DNA from: Perilla frutescens | Taxonomy: Eukaryota > Streptophyta > Magnoliopsida > Lamiales > Lamiaceae | Direction of reading: 5' to 3' | Length of the DNA: 64,000 bases | Assembly: GCA_026008535.1 (NCBI GenBank) | Contig: BRKX01000004.1 | Span: 54,754,501 to 54,818,500, forward strand | Shown: positions 1 to 10,869 of the stretch, one piece after another | Position numbering within the stretch: the first letter of the stretch is position 1 | Layout: every line of letters begins with the position of its first letter | Notes under the pieces: generated by a model | Told to the model about the DNA's origin: nothing | Database searches by the model: none | Seen by the model: only the letters and a program-made list of their open reading frames with translations | Position numbers and translations under genes: made by a program

Positions 1-110
1 AAAAGAAGGGTCAAATATATTTTATATTGGATAAATTATTGTATATATCTCAAATTATTTTGTTTTTTCAAATCCATTCCTCACAACTAACATATATGCC
101 TAATAATAAT
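1..110. repeat. TBL intergenic repeat, partial copy
   Basis: The first ~60 bases closely match sequence at about 7347-7400 and 52780-52830, and match 45050-45125 in inverted orientation. In the 7.3 and 52.8 kb copies it lies downstream of a region that follows or precedes a TBL gene. It is therefore a piece of the intergenic part of the tandem TBL unit and suggests the array continues to the left of the window. No coding potential is seen. Confidence 0.6.
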
Positions 111-484
111 GAGATCTTGTGTGCATCTTATGCACCATTAGATGGACGCGCCTGGCAGTCACGTGCCCATTATTTTTTTTTCGCTTTTATTTTTTAAGGA
201 TACGAGTAATATTTCTTAGTGTTATGATTGATATTGATTTTAATCGGTTTTTTTTTTTTAACTGTTACTTTTTAAGGATATACAGGTGATATTTTTAAGA
301 TTTTGAGTGATACTTTTAGTGTATGGTTAATACTTATTTGGGGCACAATTGTGTTAGACGGTCTAACGAATCCCTTGCTTTAGACGGATATTATTTGACC
401 CAACAAAGTGGTCCCCCCTCCTTTTTCCTTTTCTTTTTGATTTTTTTAATGGTCTCCCCCATTTCCCTTTTTTCTTTGATATTC

Positions 485-700
485 AATTTTTAATTATTTT
501 TTTTGGCGCAATCATGCTCTTTTTTTTTTCTTCTTTCTTTTGCAAAAATGGCTCCACTTTCTTTTTTTTTCTTTTGCAAAAACGTGCTCTTTTTTTTTTC
601 TTTTCTTTAGCAAACACGTGCTCTCTCTCTCTCTCTTTCTTTTCTTTTCTTTGGCAGAAACATGCTTTTTTTTTTCTTTGGCAGTTTTTCTACTCATACT
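485..700. repeat. Pyrimidine-rich low-complexity tract
   Basis: Long runs of T and CT with repeated T/C blocks separated by short GCAAAAA or GGCAG words. Open frames here on both strands are repeats of Phe/Ser/Leu or Lys/Arg and are artefacts of composition. Bases 110-485 are AT-rich with no gene seen. Confidence 0.8.
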
Positions 701-714
701 TCACCACTATAATA

Positions 715-1700
715 GTTAATGATACTTTTTTTTCTAATTAGTGATACTTTCTTCTGCAATTAGTGATACTTTTCTTTCTAATTAGTGATACTTTCTTCTG
801 CAATTAGTGATACTTTTTTCCATAGTAATGAGACTCCACTTCACAGGTAATGATATTTCAACTCATAAATAATGATACTCATATGTGAGTTAATGATACT
901 TCACCTCATAAATAATGATACTCCACTCATAGTTAATGATATTTATCTATTTTGATTCGATAATTAATGTTTAATCATCAATAATATCATATTATAATTT
1001 ATGATTCGATAATTAATGTTTAATCATCAATAATATCATATTATAATCCACTTCCGAGTTAATAATACTTCATTCATAATTAATGATACTTCACACACAG
1101 TTAATGATACTTCATCAGAGATATATCTAATGATATTTCACTTAATAATTAATGATATTTATCTCAATTTGAGATTATGTTTGAACTGATACTTTTTTTT
1201 TTCTAATTAGTGAAACTTTCTTCTGCAATTAGTGATACTTTTCTTCTAACTAGTGATACTTTCTTTTGCAATTAGTGATATTTTTTTCCATAGTAATGAG
1301 ACTCCACTTCACAGGTAATAATACTTCAACCCATAAATAATGATATTCATATGTGAGTTAATGATATTTCACATCATAAATAATGATACTTGAGTTTTTG
1401 ATACTCCACCCATACTTAATGACATTTATCTATTCTTGATTCGATAATGAATATTTAATCATCAATAATATCATATTATACTCCACTTCCGAGTTAATGA
1501 TACTTCATCCATAATTAATGATACTTCACATCACAGTTAATGATACTTTACCGGATATATATCGAATGATACTTCATCAGATATATATCGAATGATACTT
1601 CACTTAATAGTTAATGATATTTTGCCAAATTTATATCTAATGATACTTATCTTCATAGTTAATAATACTTCATTTCATAACTAATGTTACTGATACATCT
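715..1700. repeat. Degenerate short-period repeat (TTAATGATACTTCA-like) with duplicated halves
   Basis: The block consists of dozens of variants of a ~12-30 bp unit containing AATGATACTTCA or ATTAGTGATACTTT. On a larger scale, about 719-960 is repeated at about 1190-1430 in the same order of variant units, so the block arose partly by a ~466-bp segmental tandem duplication. A further 46-48 bp direct repeat, beginning GATTCGATAATTAATGTTTA, occurs at about 954 and 1002, with a diverged copy near 1438. No protein-coding signal. Confidence 0.8.
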
Positions 1701-2285
1701 TGTTATTGGTTTGATAATTAGTGTTTAATTAATTTATTTTTTTAAATAAAATTTATTTAAACATGTATATTGCGCTTGATATACAATTATTATTAAAACA
1801 AAAAAGAAAAAAGAAACAAACAAAACGAGAAGAAAGAAAAGAAAAAAAGAAGAAGAAAGAAGAAAAAGAAAAATTGGGCACCTGCCCAGAAAAAAAAAAT
1901 CTGCACAGGCACGTGAGCTACACGCGCCTGCGCGTGGAAGCGGGTTTTGGGCGGGTTTGGATATTCTATTGTAAGAGACTAGACGGTTTCATATAAGTTT
2001 TTGTCTACCTATTTTCAAATTTTTTTTTTTTTTTTGCGCGTTGACAGTCTGATCCTAATGTAAGGAGAATTGACGCTTTAATTCACAAACCACAAATAAT
2101 ACTATAAATATGTTATCTTGTACAATTATCACGTGCAAATTATTAATAACACAAACTCAACTGCCAAAAAAAATATATTACAAAATACGTAAAAAAAAAT
2201 TGCTACAGATGATCAGGTCATCGTTATATAGCATATAAATATGCAAAACTTAAATTCATCATATCATAATTTAAAAAATAATTTT
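1700..2285. other. Intergenic, no gene seen
   Basis: AT-rich spacer with an A/G-rich tract at about 1795-1875 followed by a short GC-richer stretch (about 1880-1960) and a T-run at 2019-2033. The open frame here is lysine/glutamate-rich low complexity and is not believed to be a gene. Confidence 0.6.
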
Positions 2286-2289
2286 TCAA

Positions 2290-2816
2290 GATGGAAATAT
2301 ACACGAAAATACCGTCACCCCAGCTCTATATCAAATAGGTTACACTAACAACGTTGTCAGCCCAGAAAATCTAGTTATTTTCAAACAACAACATGAAACA
2401 ACTCAAAATGGCACAATTCAAGGTTGCAACTTGTTTTCGGGCAAATGGGTTTACCCTATCTACAAAGAGTGAAACTGTGCTTTAAGACTTTGATTGTGAG
2501 AAAAATGGGAGAAATTAATAATTTAAAATATCAGAATTGGAGATGACAACCTCATCAATGTGATCTTCCGAGGTTGTTCTAACTATTACTTTTTGATTGA
2601 GTTTTTGTGACCCCAATATTTTTGTTTGCAACTTTTATGGACTTTTTTCGCAATGTAGTTAGGGTTGAGGGATTGAACGTTTATTATTTTCATATTTTTT
2701 CCCGTCTAGAGTTTTTCCACGTCAAATTCAGTGTTGTTGTTGTTCGTATTTTTCATTTATTGCCATCAATTCATAACATTTTTCTTGATATTTTACGTTG
2801 TTATAATGAATTGACG

Positions 2817-2856
<40 letters not shown>

Positions 2857-3057
2857 TGTGAACTTAGGTTTAATAGGGAAGCATTATTGGAGAAATTATG
2901 AGATAAAAAGCTGGTATTTGTGAGAGATTCTTTATTGTGCATAAATTAATGGATCTCCTTGCTTTGCTTAACCGAACCATATTCTCCAACGTCAACGAAT
3001 AAAATAGTATATGTTCAGGGCAATTTTTTGAACGTGTACATGAAGGTAATTGATACG
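2290..3057 (+). pseudogene. TBL O-acetyltransferase relic (copy E)
   Basis: Remnant of the first two exons of a TBL gene, closely related to copy D at 56.5 kb rather than to copies A-C. The exon-1 part (about 2310-2572) aligns with 56620-56902, from the start of the luminal region to the WRWQP-type segment, but an internal part is deleted between GKWV and the PLY-like motif, and stops and indels are present (for example the Trp of the WRW motif reads TGA). The intron-1 sequence is well conserved with copy D. The exon-2 part (about 2867-3053) keeps the LVFV(G)DS-like block, but the GDS glycine is changed (GTGAGAGATTC against GTGGGAGATTC) and there is a short insertion after it. Exons 3-5 are absent; a foldback element follows. 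Clearly non-functional. Confidence 0.85.
2819..2853. repeat. (TA)n microsatellite
   Basis: Uninterrupted TA dinucleotide run in the relic intron 1 of copy E. Copy D has no such run at the matching place (about 57150-57160). Confidence 0.9.
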
Positions 3058-3110
3058 ACCCGGACGGTCTCATCAACAATACTTCTACACACACACACAC
3101 ACACACGAGC

Positions 3111-3496
3111 GGTTGAAATCTCCTGCTACATTTTATGCAACACTCTATGCTACACACTTAAATTTATTAATTTTTATTCTTTTTTTTTGTTTAATTTCAA
3201 TTAGTTATGCTTTATTAGTTTAATTTTACAGTTACTAATTGTGGTTCACTTTTTCCAATTAGATATATAATTATTTTTTAATATTTAATTTCATTTTTTA
3301 ATTAATAATTGATTATTTCTTAAAAAAATAAGTATATACCTCAATTGGGAAAAGTGAACCACAATTAGTAACTGTAAAATTAAACTAATAAAGCATAACT
3401 AATTGAAATTAAACAAAAAAAAAGAATAAAAATTAATAAATTTAAGTGTGTAGCATAGAGTGTTGCATAAAATGTAGCAGATGATTTCATCCATAT
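3111..3496. mobile_element. Foldback/MITE-like element with ~150-bp inverted arms
   Basis: The left arm (about 3111-3262) and right arm (about 3340-3490) are almost perfect reverse complements over ~140-150 bp, separated by a ~75-bp AT-rich loop. The termini read GGTTGAAATC on the left and GATTTCATCC on the right. It lies in the remains of TBL copy E. A diverged single end of the same family is seen at about 55912-55955. No ORF; a non-autonomous DNA element is the likely identity. No clear target-site duplication could be defined. Confidence 0.8.
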
Positions 3497-3647
3497 ATAT
3501 GAGATCTTCTATTTTATCTCGTGCATTAATATTTTCGTTGAGCTGTCTCTCATGTCACCATTTGGTACACGGTTGGTACACATAACTTGGGAGTAACAAA
3601 TCATTTAGTCCCGAATTGTGTGTATCAGCCATTTACCAAACATAAAA

Positions 3648-3835
3648 ATTATTAGTTTTTCTTCAATTTTAATTTCATCATATTTAGTATAATTTTACAT
3701 TATTATTTTGGGTTTATTCCACCTAATTAGGGTTTATAATTATTGTTTTATATTTAATTTTTATTTTTCAGTTAATATAATTGATTTTTAAGGTTGATTA
3801 TTTCAAACTTAGGGTATAATTTTTTTTAAATTATA
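3648..3835. repeat. Dispersed TBL-flank repeat, copy 1
   Basis: Contains the recurrent order 'TTCAATTTTAATTT...TTTAGTATAATTTTA...GGGTTTATTCCACCTAATTAGGG' followed by AATTATTG and TATTTAATTTT. Related sequence recurs at about 3175-3340, 7905-8060, 44885-45010 and 55065-55205, each in TBL flanks. Bases 3835-4685 are AT-rich intergenic sequence in which I see no gene. Confidence 0.6.
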
Positions 3836-4685
3836 ATTTTTACCAATAAATATTAATGGGGATTAGTTATAATATAATAAATTTTACTTTTACGAAAAAT
3901 TATTAAAACTAGGCAATTTTGATATTGGCACACAAAATTTTGGACTAGCTAGAGGATTCCATCCGGTTTTAACCGAATGGCCGAAAAATGTGCATTGTAC
4001 ATATTTTCAACATTTTTCCTTTTTTGGAATACGAGATATAATTAGATATTAATCAATATAATATGCCATAATTATTATAAATAATTGAATTTTAAAATTT
4101 ATAAATTTTACAATTCAATTGATTTATTAATTTTCACTTTTCTTTTCTTTTTTTCAATCCAATTCTATTGAAGCTGATCAACAAAAAGTTTAGCTACGAA
4201 GATTGCTCTAAAAATTGTAGAATTTATTTTAATCATCACGTTCTATTGAAACTTTTTCAACAATCCCCTAAAAAACTTCTTCACCAATATAAAAACCATA
4301 CCTTACCTATTAGGCCATAACCATTTTCAACTACAAATTCAAGAAAAATATTTTACTTGAATGGAATCATATATTATTGTAGAGGCATGACACTAATCAT
4401 CCATCTCATTGAACTTCTGCTCTTAAGTCGGTAGCGATGGATATTTTTTCCCTCGAAGACATAGAAAAATTGGTAGAAAGAAATTGTTTTTTTTTTTTGT
4501 TCTTTTAGATTTTGAATGAGTTTTTTGGGTATAAAAGAGGGTAGGGGGCTATACATGTGATGCGTTTATTTTAATTTGTTAGGGTTTTTAAAGTGGTTGG
4601 ATTAAAAGGGTAAAAATGACTAGTAAAAAATAATAATTATATTTTAAATAATTTTGGGACAAAGAGAAAATTAGGAGCAATAAAT

Positions 4686-5147
4686 AATATTACCCAAAAA
4701 GTTGGCTCTTAAAATGCTAATGGCCCAATGGGCTCGGCCCGGTGTGTGAGCATACACAACAATTTAATGGAAATTCTAAACACAATCCCGTTTCACTTTT
4801 TATAACCCCCGTTATTTTACTGAATATTAATATTAATATGAATAAGAGATTTTTATTCTTAACCCAAACATAAACCATATCATAGCCCCCTACAAACTAT
4901 AATCACCACCCTCTTTTTAATTAGATAGAGGACGATTGAATATATTGAAGAATTGTACTAGCCCCCACTGAAGAATTGGAATAGCCCCCATTATAGTAGT
5001 ATATTAATTTGACTTTGTTGCTCAATTATTCAATAACCCCCAGAAATTAGCACAAATATCAATTATTTTATTCATCATTAAATACTATATTATCCTTAAA
5101 TCATCGATAAATGTGAATATCAGAAGCTTTGGCTGCATCATAGAAAG
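4686..5147 (+). promoter_or_regulatory. Upstream region of TBL copy A (duplicated block)
   Basis: Bases 4686-4990 match 8698-9010 over most of their length. The stretch just before the gene (about 4990-5147) matches 42862-43033 in front of copy B. It is the conserved upstream region of the TBL unit and presumably holds the promoter. An AT-rich TATA-like stretch (TAAATACTATATTATCC) lies near 5079-5096, about 60 bp upstream of the first ATG. The transcription start is not visible from sequence alone. Confidence 0.55.
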
Positions 5148-6864
5148 ATGAGCTCCAATGTTACTCTCTTGAAAATGAACAAAAAGATGAATCTTGAAAA
5201 ATCGATATTTAGATTCAAGTCACATTTCGTTGCTGCTTTCTTCCTCATAGCTTTTTTCACCATTATAATTTATCTAACCGTCGACAATGGAGGCATCGTG
5301 AAGGAGCAAGAATCCCAACAAGAGCATCTGTCTGCATTGCAAGAATATCGAGAAACGAGGAAGGAGCGCGACGAGAATGTTAATCACGTAGTTTCTGCCA
5401 ATAAGACTACAGTTACTGCGAGATGTGATTTGTCTGCTGGTAGATGGATTTACGACAACGTTTCGCGACCGTTGTACGAGGAGGGGCAATGTCCTTTCAC
5501 GAATGACGATTTTGCTTGTGAGAAACATGGAAGAAAAGATGTCGAATATCAAAAGTGGAGATGGCAACCTCATGACTGTGATCTCCGAGGTTTTTATTTC
5601 TTACATTTTGACTTACATATTTATTTAATTAAATTTTTTGGAAGTTGATTGAGACAACTTGGGTATATATATCATATATCAACAGGTTCAATGGTACAAA
5701 ATTTTTGGAGAAAATAAGAGGGAAAAGGCTTGTATTTGTGGGGGATTCGTTGAACGAGAATCAATGGGTGTCGTTGATTTGCCTAATCGAGTCTTCACTC
5801 GATCAATCCTCGGATAAATCTATTACAAGAAAAGATAATTTGTTCACTTTCAAGGCAACCGTGAGTTTTCTTGTGTATTGTTCTTTTTTTGTTTGAATGT
5901 GTTGGTTCCGTCCATCAATTAGGCCATCTCGTTTTTTTGTTTACCTAATTTTCTCTCGTGTTAGGGGTTTAATAGTTTTATTTTGCTTGCGTTATATGAA
6001 GGAATACAATGCGACAATCGAATTCTACTGGTCTCCGTTACTAGTCGAATCAAACTGTGACGATCCATATAATCATTCGATTGGAGATCGTATAATTAGA
6101 GTCACATCAATTGAAAGTCATGCTAGGCATTGGACCGATGCAGATATACTCATCTTTGATTCATTTATGTGGTGGCTTGAGTCTACCATGACCCTCTTGT
6201 AAGTACTTCTCTCTCCTACTCTCTCTCATCCCAAATTTAAGACAAAATATTAATGTTGTTTATGATCAGATGGGGATCATTTGGGAGCTCTCATGCAATC
6301 TACAAAAGAGTTGAAATGAGACCGCGTCGCTATGAAATGGCTCTAAACACATGGTCAGATTGGTTGGAATTCAACATTAATCGAACCAAAACCAACATCT
6401 TCTTTATGAGCCTCTCACCTTTCCACTCTTTGTAAGTAAGCATTCAACCTTAGTTTCTATTTGTCACAAACTTTGAGAAGTTCCTTAAATTAATTTGATT
6501 TTTCCAACGTTTAATTTGTAGCGGCGAAAGTTGGGATGATCGAAGCTACTGCTACAGCGAAACTGAGCCAGTTTTGAAGGATGAATATTGGGGAATTGCT
6601 ACAGATCGAGAAATGATGAGCGTAGCAGAATCAATCCTGCATAAATTGGAGACGAGAGGCCTAAATATCACGTATTTGAATATAACCAATTTATCAGATT
6701 ATAGAAAAGATCCTCATCTATCCATTTATAGGAAATTTTCTGAACCGCTAAGTGAAGAGCAACTATCGAACCCCATAAGCTATTCGGATTGCATTCATTG
6801 GTGTCTTCCAGGAGTACCCGATGTATGGAACGAGATCTTTTATTATTATATTATCGACTCTTGA
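5148..6864 (+). pseudogene. TBL-type polysaccharide O-acetyltransferase, copy A (frameshift at end of exon 1)
   Basis: Five-exon gene of the TRICHOME BIREFRINGENCE-LIKE family (PMR5 N-terminal plus PC-esterase/DUF231 domains), closest in layout to the ESK1/TBL29 clade. Family members are Golgi type-II membrane proteins that transfer acetyl groups to xylan or related wall polymers. Exons: 5148-5589, 5686-5860, 6002-6198, 6270-6431, 6522-6864. Seen: an N-terminal signal anchor (FFLIAFFTIIIYL), the PMR5N block (C...GRWIYDN...PLYEEGQC...FACEKHGRKD...WRWQP), the GDS motif (FVGDSLNENQW), and the C-terminal catalytic DCIHWCLPGVPDVWNE. Defect: the last codons of exon 1 read CTCCGAG where copy B reads CTTCCGAG. 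The reading phase entering intron 1 is therefore wrong, and a stop follows soon after the exon-2 junction; intron retention also ends quickly. All other exons and splice sites look intact. Either a very young pseudogene or a single-base sequence error. A second in-frame ATG (5178) corresponds to the starts of copies B and C. Confidence 0.85.
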
Positions 6865-7400
6865 AAAATGTAGTACCTATCTAGGTTATTATTAGATTTC
6901 AATAGAAATTACTATGGTTTCATGGTTAGACCGATCGAGGCATAATACATTAATTCTTGGTCCTCGTACATATATTTTTATTTGAGACAGTTAAATTCAT
7001 GAATATTAATTTTAGTTTTGTCTAGAGTGGAATAGGATCTATCGTTTAAAGGTTTTTTTTTTTGTCAATTTTCTCTTAGATTTGTTAACTGTACGAGTTG
7101 CAAGTTTGTGTAGGTGAACATTTAATACAATATTATTCAATTTAGTTTGGACCAAAACTATAAAATATTAATTATTACATATTTTCCGTTGATTAATTAA
7201 ACTATAGTACAACTAGAGATGTTGAAATAAATTTGGAATTTTTTAAATTTTGGAATTGTGCATGTGACCTTCTACACTTACCAAGAAAGATAACAAATTT
7301 CAATGTTTAATAATTTAGGAAGAAGATAAAGATTCTATGACCTGAAAAGAAGGGTTAAATATATTTTATATTGGGTAAACTATTGTCTAAATGCTAAACT
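6865..7400. repeat. Conserved 3' flank of TBL unit
   Basis: About 6985-7130 (around GGATCTATCGTTT...TTAGATTTGTT) matches about 55390-55565. About 7145-7400 matches 52515-52825, and part of it matches 55775-55870. These blocks are the intergenic part of the duplicated TBL unit. No gene seen; bases 7400-7830 are AT-rich intergenic sequence. Confidence 0.6.
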
Positions 7401-7828
7401 ATTTTTTATTTTTAAATTATGCTAAACTAACACTTTTGTTAGATAAATACTTAAATTATTTAACAATGGTTTAAAATCAGATATGAAAAGGTGGCAAAAA
7501 AATTAAAATAAAATATTATATGATATATGGGGTCGATTTGACCACAACACAATAAGGCGTAAGAAAGAATTGATGACACAAGTTTAAACTGAAACATAAT
7601 GTAATTTTTGGCGCAAAAATGTATCTTGTATTATAATTAATTAATTTTCAAATAATTTAAATATTTTATGAACACACGTGCTAGGTTATTAGGGTATCAA
7701 AGATAGTTTATTGTTTTATATACGAAGAGGTTTTATAATTTTAAATGAAGATTGGTATTTATAATTTCATTTCAAATATTAGTGCATACAATATTTCCGG
7801 GTCAAAACTCAAAACCCTCCGTCCGAAA

Positions 7829-8215
7829 CCACGGATGAGATTCTCTATTCTAGATTTGGTGTTTCAATCCGTATTTCATGATCAAATTTATGAGGTTTTC
7901 TTCCATTTTTTTCATCAATTTTAATTTATTATGTTTTAGTTTAATTTTATGATTGTTTTTAGGGTTCACCCCACCCAATTAGGGTTTATAATCATTTTTT
8001 AGTATTTAATTTTCAAAGAAATGATTATTATGGTTGATTATTTTAAAAATACGATTTATAATTTTTAAAATTTCAATTTTTTGTTGATAGATGTGACTAG
8101 GTCGATTATGTTATAGTTAATTTTTATTTTTATAATATCTATTATTAAACTTGTTAAATCAATCGTGGAATACGAGTTGGAACACCAAATCTGGAATAGA
8201 GGATCCTGTCCCCTG
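7829..8215. mobile_element. MITE-like element with ~45-bp terminal inverted repeats
   Basis: The left end (about 7832-7880, containing CTCTATTCTAGATTTGGTGTT) is the imperfect inverse complement of the right end (about 8165-8213, containing AACACCAAATCTGGAATAGAG). The ~290-bp interior holds a copy of the dispersed TBL-flank repeat (GGGTTCACCCCACCCAATTAGGG type). No ORF. Non-autonomous DNA transposon; superfamily not assigned because the target-site duplication is unclear. Confidence 0.7.
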
Positions 8216-8449
8216 AAACCATCAATCAAGCAAGATCGAACACAATTTTTTTTAAAATTGAATAATGTAAATTTTGTACAAAAAAATTATATTTGTAAAT
8301 CTAAATTTATATTTTTTTTCCTTGATAAAATGTAAATATGCACATGTAAAAGTAACATTTTTCAGAAAATGAGTCAATTTGTATTAATTTGGGCCGAGAC
8401 CATAATGGGCCAAGCTCGACCATTTGAATTGGGCTTGGTCAATATTTAT

Positions 8450-9010
8450 TGACAAGTGTTTCTATTCACAACCTCCATTTTTCTCTTTAGAAACCCAAAA
8501 ATTAATTAAAATATTAATATTAATTTTTATACATTATTGTCCTTATAAATTTTAATTACTGAAAAACTATAATAAAATAAAATACAACCTCCATTACATA
8601 TCCTACATTACTTAAAACTTATAGAAAAATAAAATACAACTCCCGACTGTATAATATCTATCCACTACTTAAAACTCTACCAAAAAAATGGAGTTGTGAA
8701 TTGAATTACCCAAAAAGTTGGTCCTAAAAATGCTAATGGCCCATTGGGCTAGGCCCAGTCCGGGCATACACAACAATTTAGTACGTCGGCCCACAGTCAA
8801 AAGTAATATAATGGGAAGGGAAATTCTACACACATCCACCGTTTTACTCTTTATAACCTCCATTATTTGATTAAATATTAATATTAATATGATAAGACAT
8901 TTTTACCCCTTAACCCAAACATAAACATATCATAGCCCCCTACATACTATAGTCCCCACCCTTTTTAATTAGATAGAGAACAATTGAATATATTGAAGAA
9001 TTGGAATAGC
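8450..9010 (+). promoter_or_regulatory. Duplicated TBL upstream block (stranded promoter region of copy B)
   Basis: 8698-9010 repeats 4686-4990 with many small differences (CCCAAAAAGTTGG, GGCCCATTGGGC, ATATTAATATTAATATGA, CATAGCCCCCTAC and GAAGAATTGGAATAGCCCCCA are shared). A related but diverged block lies at about 8455-8660. No TBL gene follows here: the Helitron begins at about 9420, and the matching proximal upstream part and copy B appear on its far side at 42.86-43.03 kb. I infer that this is the distal upstream region of copy B, separated by the Helitron. Confidence 0.6.
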
Positions 9011-9011
9011 C

Positions 9012-9125
9012 CCCACTGAAGAAGATGCATGATATTTAATTCATCAAAATCAAAACCAGAATTAGAATAGCATCTGTTGAAGAAGATGCATGAACGTTTA
9101 ATTCATCAAAACCAAATTATGTTTT
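9012..9125. repeat. ~62-bp direct repeat
   Basis: Two tandem units beginning GAAGAAGATGCATGA and containing TTTAATTCATCAAAA (about 9016 and 9078), with related sequence before them. It is not found in the matching position upstream of copy A. Bases 9125-9410 hold no recognisable gene. Confidence 0.6.
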
Positions 9126-9775
9126 GGATGCAAGGAAGAAATTAAAAACATTATGAGTCATGATCTTCATCAGTATCGTATCAAATTAGAAAAATAAAAA
9201 TATCATAATTATTCATCAGACGAAAAAAATTAAAAATAAGATAAAAAAATTGGTCCAAAGTTTTGTCAAAGGAACACCAGGAGAAATTGTTTCTCATAGA
9301 ATTCATTAATAATCCATCGGTTGCTTAACTATTTCAAATTGATGAAATGGTTTACGATTTTTCTGCCCAAAAAAATAGAATATGTAACCATCGTCTGTGA
9401 GTTACACTCATCTACTATATCTACTATACTATATAAAAAGAGCGATGTTTTACAAAATTTGATCTACCTATTATGTCCCTATTACAACTTTTAATTTAAG
9501 GGCGTTAATGTAATTTAATATAATATAATATGATATGATATAATATAATATATTTATTTTAATATGATAAAATACCATATTAATTTAAATAATAAAATAT
9601 CATATTAATTTCCATATATACATGCATAATATTAATAATACGATTGGACCTAAAGTTATCCAATAAACTACCATAGAAAAATATAATATATTTATTTTAA
9701 TATGATAATATACCATACTAATTAATTTAAATAATTAAATATCATATTAATTCCCATATATACATGCATAACAAG

Positions 9776-9990
9776 CTACCATAAAAAAAAAGTTTCCCAC
9801 GCCTTCTCTCTCTCTTCCTCTCTCAACATCTCCGTTTCTGCAGATGGAATTGGTACCGTTGCTGCTAGAGGTTTAGGGTGTGATATATGGTCAAACTCCT
9901 TCAAGTGTTCTCGATGCTCTTTGATGGCTTCAGCAGTTTTCGAAGCTTTTCTGCTTACAGAATAACGTGCACTAAGCCGCCTCAAACAAC
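9776..9990 (-). pseudogene. Captured NLR-like fragment (antisense)
   Basis: An open minus-strand segment of about 70 codons without a convincing start. Its composition and order (RRLSARYSVSRKASKTAEAI, then a charged stretch, then FDHISHPKP...VPIPS) resemble the coiled-coil to NB-ARC linker of RPS2/RPS5-type CC-NBS-LRR proteins, which have a Tyr-x-Leu/Val-Ser-(K/R)-Lys-Ala motif followed by an FDxVS-type segment. It lies just inside the Helitron 5' end and is antisense to the Rep gene. No P-loop or later NLR motif is visible nearby, so only one exon piece was captured. Identification rests on motif resemblance and is moderate at best. Confidence 0.4.
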
Positions 9991-10019
9991 CACTTTCGAC
10001 GACATTTGGAACTTCACTA

Positions 10020-10160
10020 TATTTAGGATTCCATTCACTATATTCAGGATTCCATTCATGATTCCTTTGTTTGGAATTGAGAAATCTTCATCTGAGAAGA
10101 AAGCCAGACACTGGTACCCCCCTCTCTCTCTCTCTCTCCCTCACACACATACATACACAC
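10020..10160. repeat. Short tandem repeat and (CA)n
   Basis: A ~20-bp unit (ATTCACTATATTTAGGATTCC type) is repeated at about 10013-10060. It is followed by a CT-run (10121-10141) and CA-repeats (10142-10165). The + strand frame is open through this stretch (ending near KKARHW), but I cannot assign it to a family. Confidence 0.6.
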
Positions 10161-10384
10161 ACACATTGATAATTTGGCATATAAAGACTCCATTTATGTA
10201 TGTGTTTTCTGCATGCATTTAAAGGCTTAATATATTTTGCAAGAAACATGTATATTTCAAGACCAGTTTCTTGCTTTGATCATTACTCAGTAATTTAACA
10301 ACATTTGTTGATTAAAAGTCATGTGATGAAAATTGTACGTAGCCTCAAATTATTCAATAAATTACCATAGAAAAAAATTAACAA

Positions 10385-10720
10385 ACTTATGGAGAATTTC
10401 ACGGTTGGGCTTGCTAAACTGTTGAGGGACAATATCTCCTTCATTAGCTCTCGCGTTGCTGGAACCTTGTAAGCACCTAAGCTAGCTAGATATACACAAG
10501 TCAATAAATTATATATGTATAATTAATCTTTTTCTGATCATATATGTTAATTCTGTATATAATATATATAGAGGCTATCTATCTCCTCAATACGCCTACA
10601 GTGGGCATCGGAGTCGGAAATCAGACTTGTAGAGCTTTGGAGTGCTGCTGCTGGAAATTGTCACGGCCGACCAATTGTCGAATACCACTTACAATACGGA
10701 GACCAATTCCTGTAGAGAAG
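10385..10720 (+). pseudogene. Captured receptor-like kinase fragment (activation loop to subdomain IX)
   Basis: Two exon pieces of a plant receptor-like/cytoplasmic Ser/Thr kinase. Piece 1 (about 10385-10468) reads GLAKLLRDNISFISSRVAGT, the activation segment that normally follows DFG; the DFG itself is degenerate here. Piece 2 (10572-10720), across a GT...AG intron of 103 bp that splices in frame, reads GYLSPQYAYSGHRSRKSD, then an in-frame TAG in place of the usual aromatic or valine codon, then SFGVLLLEIVT. After that, small indels shift the frame through a stretch resembling SNTTLQYGDQFL..EK, and a canonical GT donor follows. The GxLAPEYAxxGxLTxKSDVYSFG pattern is typical of the RLCK/RLK group that includes CRPK1. 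The N- and C-lobe remainder is missing. A captured, decayed fragment in Helitron orientation. Confidence 0.75.
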
Positions 10721-10869
10721 GTAATTAAGACAGACTTTTTTAATTATATTTGTCAACAAGTCTAGATCTTGAAAAAAGAAAAAGGTCAATTAATGTATGT
10801 TATTGTTTTGAGTTTCGACAGTAAGTGTAACTAAGCTGTGGCATGCAGGCATGAGGAGAATTAGACTAA

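Noticed and set aside
512..741. Open frames of 60-75 codons in the pyrimidine tract on both strands
   Set aside because: Products are Phe/Ser or Lys repeats from low-complexity DNA; no start context, exons or family.
1763..1996. Lys/Glu-rich 77-codon frame
   Set aside because: Arises from an A/G-rich tract; no supporting signals.
3090..3106. (CA)n and similar short runs as possible CRISPR or array elements
   Set aside because: Plain microsatellites in a eukaryotic sequence; no repeat-spacer structure anywhere in the window.
5274..5573. 99-codon antisense frame in TBL copy A (also 43133-43426)
   Set aside because: Mirror of the conserved TBL exon 1; explained by sense-strand constraint.
5575..5595. 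Programmed frameshifting at the exon-1 end of TBL copies A and C
   Set aside because: No slippery heptamer or conserved structure; opposite indel signs in A and C argue for mutation or error.
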